From NCBI GenBank assembly GCA_030426585.1, contig JAUHYH010000004.1:1-40167 (forward strand): DNA of 40,167 nt, given 5' to 3'. This document shows positions 27,835 through 36,921 of this stretch, one piece after another (positions within the stretch are counted from its first letter, which is position 1; each line of letters opens with the position of its first letter). The notes below the pieces were generated by a model. That model was not told the origin of the DNA, made no database searches, and worked only from the letters and a program-made list of their open reading frames with translations. The translations under genes were made by a program, and so were the position numbers. The DNA is from Bacteriovoracia bacterium (GTDB taxonomy: Bacteria > Bdellovibrionota > Bacteriovoracia > Bacteriovoracales > Bacteriovoracaceae).

Positions 27835-28679
27835 ATAGTTTTTTAATATCTTTATTCTTGCTCATATTCGCTTGGAGTTGTGCCAGTACAAATAAGGAAT
27901 CGGGACTTGATGAAGAGTTTAAAGTCGTTAAAGAGATTCCTTATCAGAAAAAAGCCGAAAGAATTTACTCAGAAAGAGGTGGTTTTTTTACTGAAACGAC
28001 AGATGGGCTTTATGAAGAGCCTTCTAATTCAGATGAAATTATTCGGATCACACAGAGGTGTCGTGATAAAAGAATTACAGAAGGGCTTGAAGTTGCCTCA
28101 AACGCCTATGGACAGTTCAAAACATGGCCAACATATTGGAATGCTATCGGGATCTGTTATCTCATAAATAAGGATTTTTATAAGGCTAAGCTTTACTTTA
28201 ACAGGGCACTTGAAGCGGATAAAAAGTACGCCCCTGCTTTGAATAACTTAGGATTACTTTTAATTGCAAAATCAGAATGGGAAGCAAGTCTCTTAGCTTT
28301 TAAGTCGGCACTTAAACAAAACTCAAGGTCTCAAGTTGTAAATTATAATCTCGGAAGAGTTTACTTAGCTTATGGTCATGGCTCTAAGGCATTGGCTCAT
28401 TTTACCAAAATCAATGATTCTAAATTCTATAAAGAGAAGTTGGCTCCTTTTATGGGAGTAGCACATTCACTTGCAGGACAACACTCTAAGGCACTTGAAA
28501 TTCTCGAATCTCTTTATCAGGAAGATTCAAATAATGAGATGGTAAGACTCTTCTTTGCTTACTCTCTTAAGAGTTCAGGAAAGATTGCTTATGCTAAAAA
28601 AGTTATTGAAGGAATGGGCATCGGTTCTCAGAATCCTAACTATCCCTTGTTCTATGACTTAAAAAGAGGGCTGAATTAA
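27831..28679 (+). CDS. TPR lipoprotein (GltE/AglT-like by context)
   Basis: MNSFLISLFLLIFAWSCAST lipobox-like N-terminus; TPRs (WNAIGICYLINKDFYKAKLYFNRALEADKKYAPALNNLGLLLIAKSEWEASLLAFKSALKQ). Confidence 0.8.
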   Translation: MNSFLISLFLLIFAWSCASTNKESGLDEEFKVVKEIPYQKKAERIYSERGGFFTETTDGLYEEPSNSDEIIRITQRCRDKRITEGLEVASNAYGQFKTWPTYWNAIGICYLINKDFYKAKLYFNRALEADKKYAPALNNLGLLLIAKSEWEASLLAFKSALKQNSRSQVVNYNLGRVYLAYGHGSKALAHFTKINDSKFYKEKLAPFMGVAHSLAGQHSKALEILESLYQEDSNNEMVRLFFAYSLKSSGKIAYAKKVIEGMGIGSQNPNYPLFYDLKRGLN

Positions 28680-28945
28680 TGAAGTGGTTATTGATTTTAT
28701 GTTTTTTGGTTCCCCACTCTTTTGCTCAGAAAAGCAAAGGAAAGAGTTCGGGAAAAAGAAAAATTATTTATAAGTACAAAAAGTTTGAAAGCTTTGATTT
28801 TGAAAACATCTCCGTAGAGGGTGATACTACTTCTCCGGGGGATATTTCGGTAAACCCGAGATTCCGAGTCAAATTCAAAAATAAGCTACCGGAAAAAAAG
28901 TCTTTTAATACCGAGACGTTAGATTCACTTGATATGATACAGTAA
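28679..28945 (+). CDS. Small exported protein within Glt/Agl-like cluster
   Basis: 88 aa, signal peptide MKWLLILCFLVPHSFAQ; start overlaps the upstream stop codon. Confidence 0.7.
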   Translation: MKWLLILCFLVPHSFAQKSKGKSSGKRKIIYKYKKFESFDFENISVEGDTTSPGDISVNPRFRVKFKNKLPEKKSFNTETLDSLDMIQ

Positions 28946-28966
28946 TAAAGGATTGTGTTGTAAGTC

Positions 28967-30904
28967 ATGGAAGGACAGTTAGAACTCTATCAGTTAAAAG
29001 GGCAATCTAAAGCTGCTCGTGTTAAGTCGAGGCCACTCTCAAGTGGTCGCTACCTTATTGGATCAATTGATACCTGTGGTATTCAAGTTAGTGATCCTTC
29101 AGTTAATCCGATTCATGCCGTTTTAGAAGTTACTCCTGCGGGAAGTAAAATCTATAGTTTAAATGCTGACAGTACTCTTCTTATTAACGGAGAAAAACTT
29201 CCTGTTGCGACTCTAAAGGCTGGAGACACAGTAAAAGTCGGTAACGTTGTTCTTGATTTTGGAAAGTACGAGAAAAGCTCTGAGTTACCAACAGTTCCAA
29301 CAAGTGAATTCCCTAAAGAGGGAACGAAGTCAAAAACAAAATCGGCAATAACTCAAGAGTCAGTGAAGGCTCCTCACTTAATTTATCCTTTTGATCAAAA
29401 CTATAACTTTGATTCCAGTGAATATATTTTTGAAGATAATGAAAATATTTATCCAATTTTTAAATACGATCTAAATAAGTATGCAGTTGAAGTCATTATT
29501 ATTCATAAAAAGAGGATTTTTTCTGTAGATTATATTCCAGAGATTGAAGGGATGTATCACTTAGCTGGAGTTGAGAAAAGCGAAAAAGATATTCGCTATC
29601 CTTATCTTGCTGAAAAAGATGTTGCTGATTTTGTTGAATGTCGTGGAGGATCTTTTTTCGTAAATAAACTTCCAGATTATAGCGTTCAGCTTTTTTCTGA
29701 TAATCCTAATAAATTGGAAGGCTCTACAATTAACCTTGATAAAGATGATGTCATCAGTTTTCAAAAGGGCGATCTTTCGATTGTTGTTAGAAGTGTAGAT
29801 TCACCTCCGTTTGTTACTCCACCGCCATTACTCCCAAGGGATAAGTCATTACTCATGATGATGTTTTTGGCATTTCTTTTAGTTACAGTTCCAATGTATT
29901 TCATTTTCAATATGGAAATTGATAAAGAGAAAATCGAGAAAGAAAAGGCGCCAGAGCGGATTGCAAAAATTCTTTATAATAGAAAACAGTTTCAAAAAAT
30001 TGAAAAACCAAAGCCTATAAAGAAACCTGAGCCAAGGAAGACAAAGCCGACACCAAAGCCGAAGCCTACGCCTAAGCCGAAGCCAGAGAAACCTAAGCAG
30101 GCGAAGCCAAAACCGAATCCGAAGACACCTCAAAAGAATAAACCGATTAAAGGAACACCTCCAAAGGTTAAGAAACCAAAACCGATTCCAGCTCCACCGA
30201 AGCCAAACCGGAAGCCTAAACCGGCAACTCCTAAGAAGAGTAAAGCTCCAGGTAAGAGAAATACAAATACGACGAGAAAGTCACCGACGCCTAAGACAAG
30301 AGGAACGGTAGACGTCTATAGAAACAATAATTTTAAATCTACAGTGAGTGCACTTCTTTCCAAGGGTGGTGAGTTCAAAGGGATAAAAACTCAAGGTGAT
30401 AGTGCGGGATCTGTAACTGCTGCAACTTCGGCGAGCGTCTCGGGTGGAGGCGGTAGCGTTAATACTGCGAATGTTTCAGATCAACTGGGAACACCAACAG
30501 GTTCAAGAGATGGAGTGCAAACTTTCGATAGTGGGGCCGAAGGTCTTACAGGAGCAAAAACTTTTTATACGGCAGGAATTCCATCAGAAACTGTAATCGT
30601 CGGTTCAATGGATCCTGATATTATTAGAAAAATTCTTAGAGATCATATTCCTCAGTTCCGTTTTTGTTATCAAAAGGAACTAGATAAGAGCAGTTCAAGA
30701 ACTCAAGGGGTTGTGAAAATGATTTTTACAATCGGAGCATCGGGGTCAGTTACTCGTGCAGGAGTTCAAGGAGCATCTTCACTTCCTGCGGCGGTCAAGG
30801 GTTGTGTGGCGAATGTTCTTAGGGGAATTCAGTTTCCTAAGCCACTTGGTGGAGGAAGCGTTGAAGTTAAACAACCAATTAACTTTTATCCTCGCTCTAA
30901 GTAG
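28967..30904 (+). CDS. FHA-like domain + TM + Lys/Pro-rich linker + AgmX/PglI-type C-terminal domain (GltG-like)
   Basis: N-terminal FHA-like GRYLIGSIDTCGIQVSDPSVNPIHAVLEV; TM SLLMMMFLAFLLVTVPMYFIF; KPKPTPKPKPEKPK linker; C-terminal FRFCYQKEL...GVVKMIFTIGASGSVTRAGVQGASS...GCVANVLRGIQFPKP. Confidence 0.88.
   Translation: MEGQLELYQLKGQSKAARVKSRPLSSGRYLIGSIDTCGIQVSDPSVNPIHAVLEVTPAGSKIYSLNADSTLLINGEKLPVATLKAGDTVKVGNVVLDFGKYEKSSELPTVPTSEFPKEGTKSKTKSAITQESVKAPHLIYPFDQNYNFDSSEYIFEDNENIYPIFKYDLNKYAVEVIIIHKKRIFSVDYIPEIEGMYHLAGVEKSEKDIRYPYLAEKDVADFVECRGGSFFVNKLPDYSVQLFSDNPNKLEGSTINLDKDDVISFQKGDLSIVVRSVDSPPFVTPPPLLPRDKSLLMMMFLAFLLVTVPMYFIFNMEIDKEKIEKEKAPERIAKILYNRKQFQKIEKPKPIKKPEPRKTKPTPKPKPTPKPKPEKPKQAKPKPNPKTPQKNKPIKGTPPKVKKPKPIPAPPKPNRKPKPATPKKSKAPGKRNTNTTRKSPTPKTRGTVDVYRNNNFKSTVSALLSKGGEFKGIKTQGDSAGSVTAATSASVSGGGGSVNTANVSDQLGTPTGSRDGVQTFDSGAEGLTGAKTFYTAGIPSETVIVGSMDPDIIRKILRDHIPQFRFCYQKELDKSSSRTQGVVKMIFTIGASGSVTRAGVQGASSLPAAVKGCVANVLRGIQFPKPLGGGSVEVKQPINFYPRSK
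30001..30300 (+). repeat. Low-complexity Lys/Pro-rich coding repeat (TonB-like periplasm-spanning linker)
   Basis: Recurring AAR-CCN codons (aagccgaagcctacgcctaagccgaagcca). Confidence 0.85.
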
Positions 30905-31011
30905 TAACCACTGATATTTGTTTATAGGCAGAATTTCCCTCAACTGTCGCCGTTTCCAGGCTAAGTTTAAGATATTATTAAGGATTTAATTTAATTAACA
31001 GGAGTAGAACC

Positions 31012-31710
31012 ATGGAAGGTCAAGATCCGAATCAACTTATTGAACAAGGAATGCAAGTTGGTGCAGAGCCAGCATCATTCATTGAACAGTTAATATTGTT
31101 CTTTCAGGATGGTGGGGTTTTTATGTACATCATCGCTGTCATCTGGGCAATTGGACTTGTCATTGCCTTTGATAAATTTAGAAAGCTTAAGTTCAATTAT
31201 GATGTTGATGGTGCTTCTTTCATGAACGAACTACAGAGATATGTTCTTTCAAATGATATTCAAGGAGCAATTCGAGTTTGTTCTGGATCGATTGCAGCTC
31301 TTCCACGAGTTTTAAAAAGTGGTCTTAAGAGAGCGTCACAATCACCTGCTCAAGTTCAGAATGCTATCGATGCAACAGCATTAGAGGTTATCCCTAAAGT
31401 AGAAAAGAGATTAGGTTATCTTTCTTTGATTGCTAACATCTCAACTCTGCTAGGTCTTCTTGGAACAATCTTTGGATTGATTCAATCATTTGCCGCGGTT
31501 GCTGCAGCTGACCCACAACAAAAAGCTGAGCTTTTATCAAAAGGGATTTCCAAGGCCATGAATACAACTGCACTTGGATTATGTGCCGCGATTTCAATAA
31601 TGGTGATCCATGCGTTTCTTGTAAGCCGATCAGAGAAAATCGTTAATGAAATTGATGAATTCTCAGTGAAGCTTCTTGATTTACTAGGAACTAAAAACGA
31701 AGAGAACTAA
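31012..31710 (+). CDS. MotA/TolQ/ExbB proton-channel family protein (AglR-like)
   Basis: LGYLSLIANISTLLGLLGTIFGLIQSFAAVA and GISKAMNTTALGLCAAISIMVIHAFLVSR. Confidence 0.93.
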   Translation: MEGQDPNQLIEQGMQVGAEPASFIEQLILFFQDGGVFMYIIAVIWAIGLVIAFDKFRKLKFNYDVDGASFMNELQRYVLSNDIQGAIRVCSGSIAALPRVLKSGLKRASQSPAQVQNAIDATALEVIPKVEKRLGYLSLIANISTLLGLLGTIFGLIQSFAAVAAADPQQKAELLSKGISKAMNTTALGLCAAISIMVIHAFLVSRSEKIVNEIDEFSVKLLDLLGTKNEEN

Positions 31711-31712
31711 TT

Positions 31713-32252
31713 ATGTACTCAATGCCTAGTGGCCGAAGAAAAGGTAAAAACGATAGTAAAAGACTGAATCTAGTTCCAATTCTAGATTCGGTCTTCATCT
31801 TGATCTTTTTCTTGCTCCTTTCAGCGAGTTTTTTAAAGATCTATGAAATCAATAGTAATGTGCCGATCATTTCAACGACTCCACCGCCTCCAAGTAAGAA
31901 AAAACCTTTGGGGCTTACGATGGAAATTTCTCCGAAGAAATTGATTGTTAAAATAGGTGAAGCTCCTCAAAGAACGATCAAGGTTTTTGATTTCAATGAA
32001 ACCGAAGAATCTTTTCCTTACGAGGAAATTCATAGTTTTATGTTAGACCTTAAGAAGAAAAATCAAGACGAAAAAACGATTGTTTTTGAACCAAATACTG
32101 AGGTTGAATACGATGTCATCGTTAAGATCATGGATGCGGTTCGAATGATCCGAAAAACCGATGATGCTATTTTTACGAAAGATAAAGATGGGATTGATGT
32201 TAAAGTTGAGGCCCTTTTTGATGATATTATTTTTGGAAATATCACAAGTTAA
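31713..32252 (+). CDS. ExbD/TolR family protein, copy 1
   Basis: RLNLVPILDSVFILIFFLLLSASFL with conserved TM-proximal Asp. Confidence 0.88.
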   Translation: MYSMPSGRRKGKNDSKRLNLVPILDSVFILIFFLLLSASFLKIYEINSNVPIISTTPPPPSKKKPLGLTMEISPKKLIVKIGEAPQRTIKVFDFNETEESFPYEEIHSFMLDLKKKNQDEKTIVFEPNTEVEYDVIVKIMDAVRMIRKTDDAIFTKDKDGIDVKVEALFDDIIFGNITS

Positions 32253-32263
32253 CGGAAGAATTT

Positions 32264-32788
32264 ATGGCTAGAAATAGAGCAATTCGAAAAAGAGGTAGAA
32301 GAAAAAAGCTTGATTTAATGGAGCTCGATATCACGTCTCTTTTAGATATCCTTGTTATCCTTCTCGTTTTTCTCTTAAAGAGTTATAGCACTTCAAATAT
32401 TATCATTAATGTACCAGAAGGAATTACACTTCCGACCTCTTCATCAGAGTCTCCGAATAATCAGGGTGTTATTATTCAAATTTCAAAAGAAAAAATTTGG
32501 GTCAATAACACAGAAGTTGTGGACTACGTGAATGAGCCCAATCGTTCAAAAATCTATGCTCATGGGGGAAGGCTTGTCACTCCTCTTTATGATGAGCTTG
32601 TCAGAGTTAAAGAAAGTATTGAGCTTACAAATAAACAGGCGAATATCGATAAAGCATTTTCTGCTGTTACGAATTTGGTTGTGGATAAAGAGATTAAATA
32701 TATCGAAATCAAAAGAATTCTTTACACTGCCGCTGAGGCAGGATTTAAGTCATACAAATTCGTTGTAATGAGCGAAGAACAATTTTAA
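32264..32788 (+). CDS. ExbD/TolR family protein, copy 2
   Basis: LMELDITSLLDILVILLVFLLKSYS with conserved Asp; VDKEIKYIEIKRILYTAAEAGF. Confidence 0.88.
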   Translation: MARNRAIRKRGRRKKLDLMELDITSLLDILVILLVFLLKSYSTSNIIINVPEGITLPTSSSESPNNQGVIIQISKEKIWVNNTEVVDYVNEPNRSKIYAHGGRLVTPLYDELVRVKESIELTNKQANIDKAFSAVTNLVVDKEIKYIEIKRILYTAAEAGFKSYKFVVMSEEQF

Positions 32789-32803
32789 AAATTTTGTTTT
32801 TTC

Positions 32804-33127
32804 TTAGGTTAATTCGTTCAAGCTTCGAACAATCTCAGACTTAGGCTGATTCCCAACAAGAGTGCTCTTAACTTCACCATCTTTAAAAAAGATAAGAGTT
32901 GGAATCCCTTTGATTCCGTATTTCTGAGCGAGGGCAGACGCCTCATCAACGTTAACCTTAACAATATTGGCTTTATCGCCAACCTCTGCTGCAATTTCGT
33001 CTAAAACAGGAGCCAGGGCCTTACAAGGACCACACCATTCAGCCCAAAAATCAACGAGTACAGGCTTTCCTGAACTCAAAACTTCTGAGTCAAAATTGCT
33101 TTCATTCACTTCTTTTAAATTGGCCAT
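32804..33127 (-). CDS. trxA: Thioredoxin
   Basis: VLVDFWAEWCGPCKALAPVLDEIA; GIKGIPTLIFFKDGE. ATG chosen at 33127 (MANLKEV). Confidence 0.96.
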   Translation of the reverse strand: MANLKEVNESNFDSEVLSSGKPVLVDFWAEWCGPCKALAPVLDEIAAEVGDKANIVKVNVDEASALAQKYGIKGIPTLIFFKDGEVKSTLVGNQPKSEIVRSLNELT

Positions 33128-33202
33128 GGTAATCCTTTTAGGGTGCGTAAAATAACTTTGCTTAGAATATCCCATTTGCTATGAAATAGGTAGTTAACAA
33201 CT

Positions 33203-33775
33203 ATGGACACAATGCGAAATTTCCTTAAGCGTTTAAGGTTTGACCAAATTTACGAAAAATATGAGACATCCCCTGTTCTGTTCAGGGCCCGTCTAGCACG
33301 TGTCGCTGCCAAGGCAGTTGATTTCGGGGTGTTTACAGTCTTCATATTTATTCCCGGAAAGCTTGGGATTCTTCTGGGCTTAACTTACCTGGCGTTAGCA
33401 GATTCACTGTTTGACGGGGAATCACTTGGGAAAAAGTTATTAGGAATTAGAGTGGTTGACCTTGAAGAAGGGACTCCTTGCTCTGTGAGACAGTCTTTTG
33501 TAAGAAATATCCCTCTTCTCATTCCCTTTCTTTTTTCTTTTTTTGGTGGATGGGGCTGGGTGATTACCATTTTATCACTTCTCCCGCTCTCATTATTAGA
33601 GCTCTATTTAGTGATGAAGCTCGATTCCTTTCATCGCGTTGGAGATATTCTTGCTCAGACAACCGTTATTGGAAACGACCCTCATTGTGAAAAGCACCAA
33701 GAGAAGTTAAAATACACGCGTTGGAAAGATGAGGATCAACAGGTACCAATCCACCGCGAGGCCCCTTCTTTCTAA
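33203..33775 (+). CDS. RDD family membrane protein
   Basis: RLARVAAKAVDFGVFTVF; SLFDGESLGKKLLGIRVVDLEEGTPCSVRQSFVRNI. Confidence 0.88.
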   Translation: MDTMRNFLKRLRFDQIYEKYETSPVLFRARLARVAAKAVDFGVFTVFIFIPGKLGILLGLTYLALADSLFDGESLGKKLLGIRVVDLEEGTPCSVRQSFVRNIPLLIPFLFSFFGGWGWVITILSLLPLSLLELYLVMKLDSFHRVGDILAQTTVIGNDPHCEKHQEKLKYTRWKDEDQQVPIHREAPSF

Positions 33776-33788
33776 TAGAAGGAACTCA

Positions 33789-36404
33789 ATGAAAAAACTT
33801 CTCATTTTCGATCTCAGTAACTTTATCTTTAGAGCATTCTTTGCGATTAGGCCGCTTCATACCTCTGACGGAACCCCGGTCAACGCGGTTTATGGTGTTA
33901 TGAATATGCTTATTAGTGCTCTTGAAGAGTTGCACCCAACCCATCTCTTCATTGCCCAAGATCATAAGGGCGGGTCTTTTAGAAATAAAATTTACAAAGA
34001 CTATAAAGCTAACAGAGGGGAACCCCCTGAGGATCTTGTTCCACAGTTTGCGCTTATTGAAGAACTTGTGGACAAGTTTGAAATGCCTAAGCTTCGAGTT
34101 AAAGGATTTGAGGCTGATGACCTCATTGGTTCAGCAGCCCTTCAATTCAAAGATGATTTTGATGAAATTCTTATCGCTTCTAGTGATAAAGATCTTATGC
34201 AGTTTGTTGATGATAAAATTAAGGTCGTCGATACCATGAGAAATAAGATCTATGGTCGAAAAGAAGTCATTGAGAAAATGGGAGTCCCTCCTGAACAGAT
34301 CCGGGATTATTTATCTTTGGTTGGGGATACATCTGATAATGTTCCTGGAGTTAAAGGGATTGGGGCTAAGGGTGCTGCCAAGCTTTTAACAGAATACAAA
34401 GACCTTGAAACGATTTTTGAGAACGTTTCTAAAATTACAAACAAAAGAGTTCTTAATGGTTTAACAAACCACAAGGAAGATGCCTTCTTATCAAAAGAGC
34501 TTGTCACAATCAATTGTGATGTTGATCTAAATTTTGTTAAGGATGAACTTGAATATGAATTAAACCCAACGGTTGAATTGAAAAACTTTCTAACGGAACT
34601 AAACTTTAAAAGTGCGATTAAAAAGCTTTATGAAAAAGCAGAGATTCTTAAAAGTAATAAAGAGGCAAATGCTTTAAACTTGGCTCCAACTCCAGATCAA
34701 GGAATAAGCCAAGGATATCCTTATAACAGAGATACTGTCGTTGAGTTTGTAGCGACCCAACATGAAGCCTTTCTCAAAGGTTTAAATGCAAAGCAAACAG
34801 TTGCTATTGCCTTTGATGAGGGTTGGTGGTCTTTTACAACGAATAATGTTTCTTATGTTGTTCGAGAGGATGAAGTCTCGACCGAAACAACTTTAAAAAC
34901 GTTACTTAAAAAAGAGGTAAAGCTTCTCGCTTTTTCTCCAAAGTCGATTATCAAAAAAGCTTGGGATCTAGGTTTGGATTACACTGATGACATCATCGAT
35001 ATCCCAATGGCCCATTTCAATATTGATCCCGACAAGAAAAATACTGAAAAGTTTCTTGTTGAGAATGTTCTTAATATGGAACTTTCAAAGGAAGATGTTC
35101 GAGAAAACACTCAAAAAAAGTCGAGGGCCCTTTGGGAGCTTTGGCTTCGCTTTGAACCACAACTCAAAGAACTTGAGGTAAGCAATATTTATTATGAAAC
35201 AGACCTTAAACTCAATCCCATTTTAGCAGAAATGGAATATGTGGGTATAAAGGTTGATAAAAAAGTTCTCACAAAACTTGAGAAAGAATTCTCTGAAAGA
35301 CTTGATGAAATAGAAAAAGAAATTCAAAAAATCACTAAGATGGATGATGTGAACTTGAAAAGCCCAAAACAAGTTGGAGAAATGCTTTTCGAGAAGCTGG
35401 GTCTTCCCGTTATCAAAAAAACAAAGACGGGGTTTTCAACTGATCACTCTGTTTTAACGAAACTAGAAGCGATGGACGAAAGCCCAGTACCGGGACTCAT
35501 TCTTCAGTACCGTGAAATTGATAAACTTCTTTCCACTTATGTAGGAACTCTTCCGGATCTTGTTAATCCTGAAACTGATAGAATTCACACTAATTTTAAT
35601 CAAATGGGTGCGGCGACAGGAAGACTTTCATCAGATAACCCGAATCTTCAAAACATTCCGATTAAATCGGAAAATGGAAGGCGAATTCGAAAAGCTTTTA
35701 TCGCTGATAAAGGTTTTAAGTTATTGGCTGCCGATTATTCTCAGGTAGAGTTGAGGATTCTCGCTCATTTCTGCGAAGATCCCGTAATGATGAAAGCTTT
35801 TCAAAATGGTGAAGATATTCACGCCCAAACAGCTTCAGAAGTTTTTGGGGTTCCTCTGAAAGAGATGACTTCAGAGATTCGATCAAAAGCGAAGGCGATT
35901 AACTTCGGTCTCATTTATGGACAGTCTTCTTTTGGTCTTTCTGAAACACTTAATATTTCTCGAGGAGAAGCGAAAGAATATATCGAGCAGTACTTCTTGA
36001 GGTTCAGTAAAGTTAAGGCCTTCCTTGATTCACTCAAAGAAAAGTGTGAGAAGACAGGTTATGCCGAAACTCTCATGGGCAGAAGAAGACCGATTCCAGA
36101 TATTCGTTCTAAAAACCGTACGATGAAATCTTTTGCTGAAAGAATGGCGATTAATTCACCGATTCAAGGGACTGCTGCTGATATCATTAAGCTTGCTATG
36201 ATGAAGATCTCTGAAAAGATTGATGAGTCTTTTAAAGAATCTCGAATGATCCTTCAGGTTCACGATGAGTTAATCTTTGAAGCTCATGAGTCAGAGCTTG
36301 AAGACTTAAGAAAGCTTGTGGTTAAAGAGATGGAGAGTGCGGTTAAATTAAAAGTACCACTGAAGGTTGATGTTGAAGTTGGTGACAACTGGTACGAACT
36401 TTAG
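33789..36404 (+). CDS. polA: DNA polymerase I
   Basis: 5'-nuclease domain (LLIFDLSNFIFRAFFAIRPL; GFEADDLIGSAA; VGDTSDNVPGVKGIGAKGAAKLL) and polymerase motifs (AADYSQVELRILAH; RSKAKAINFGLIYGQSSFGL; LQVHDELIFEA). Confidence 0.98.
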   Translation: MKKLLIFDLSNFIFRAFFAIRPLHTSDGTPVNAVYGVMNMLISALEELHPTHLFIAQDHKGGSFRNKIYKDYKANRGEPPEDLVPQFALIEELVDKFEMPKLRVKGFEADDLIGSAALQFKDDFDEILIASSDKDLMQFVDDKIKVVDTMRNKIYGRKEVIEKMGVPPEQIRDYLSLVGDTSDNVPGVKGIGAKGAAKLLTEYKDLETIFENVSKITNKRVLNGLTNHKEDAFLSKELVTINCDVDLNFVKDELEYELNPTVELKNFLTELNFKSAIKKLYEKAEILKSNKEANALNLAPTPDQGISQGYPYNRDTVVEFVATQHEAFLKGLNAKQTVAIAFDEGWWSFTTNNVSYVVREDEVSTETTLKTLLKKEVKLLAFSPKSIIKKAWDLGLDYTDDIIDIPMAHFNIDPDKKNTEKFLVENVLNMELSKEDVRENTQKKSRALWELWLRFEPQLKELEVSNIYYETDLKLNPILAEMEYVGIKVDKKVLTKLEKEFSERLDEIEKEIQKITKMDDVNLKSPKQVGEMLFEKLGLPVIKKTKTGFSTDHSVLTKLEAMDESPVPGLILQYREIDKLLSTYVGTLPDLVNPETDRIHTNFNQMGAATGRLSSDNPNLQNIPIKSENGRRIRKAFIADKGFKLLAADYSQVELRILAHFCEDPVMMKAFQNGEDIHAQTASEVFGVPLKEMTSEIRSKAKAINFGLIYGQSSFGLSETLNISRGEAKEYIEQYFLRFSKVKAFLDSLKEKCEKTGYAETLMGRRRPIPDIRSKNRTMKSFAERMAINSPIQGTAADIIKLAMMKISEKIDESFKESRMILQVHDELIFEAHESELEDLRKLVVKEMESAVKLKVPLKVDVEVGDNWYEL
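36390..36403 (+). repeat. 14-bp direct repeat copy 1 (end of polA)
   Basis: tggtacgaacttta, identical to 36997-37010. Confidence 0.85.
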
Positions 36405-36826
36405 TATTCGTCGCATAGAACAACAGTCCCTGGTTTAATGATCGCGACAAGAATTCTTCCACTATCAAGGTCGATATAGCCTTTAACTTTTCTACGTTCA
36501 GGCAGAATCGCTTCTCTTACCATTGAAATGTTCTCAGGAGAAAGATGCTTAGATTCCTTGAGGATACTTTTATCCTCTTTGGTAAGAATAATTTTTCGAT
36601 TGGTATAATTTGCATACTGGATATACGTTTCACCATCGATGAGCTCATAGGTTTTTTCACCGAAGTAATCAATAACTCCGATTTCACTACTCTCGTCAAA
36701 GGATTCTCTCATGACTTGAAGCGCGAGTTTTCCATCTATTTCACAATGGATTTTTACATTATCCATGGCAAGAGAAGATCCTAGTGAGAATACTGATGTG
36801 AATAATATGAGTAATGTTTTTTTCAT
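36401..36826 (-). CDS. Exported protein, unknown function
   Basis: MKKTLLILFTSVFSLGSSLAMD signal peptide (ATG 36826). Confidence 0.6.
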   Translation of the reverse strand: MKKTLLILFTSVFSLGSSLAMDNVKIHCEIDGKLALQVMRESFDESSEIGVIDYFGEKTYELIDGETYIQYANYTNRKIILTKEDKSILKESKHLSPENISMVREAILPERRKVKGYIDLDSGRILVAIIKPGTVVLCDEY

Positions 36827-36921
36827 AACGACTTTACCGAGAAGCGAGGTTAATATTAAGTTCTTCACAAAAAAACCAATGTTTCTTATAGAATACTTGA
36901 GTTATGGAGATGAAAGTAGGG

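Noticed and set aside
29879-30133. Minus-strand ORF rich in Leu/Arg/Trp (MRCLRIRFWLRLLRFLWLRLRRR...)
   Set aside because: Antisense shadow of the Lys/Pro-rich linker in the FHA-tail gene.
30001-30300. Repeat-like sequence that could suggest tandem DNA repeats or an array
   Set aside because: Irregular units and in-frame Lys/Pro codons; explained as a TonB-like linker, not a CRISPR or VNTR.
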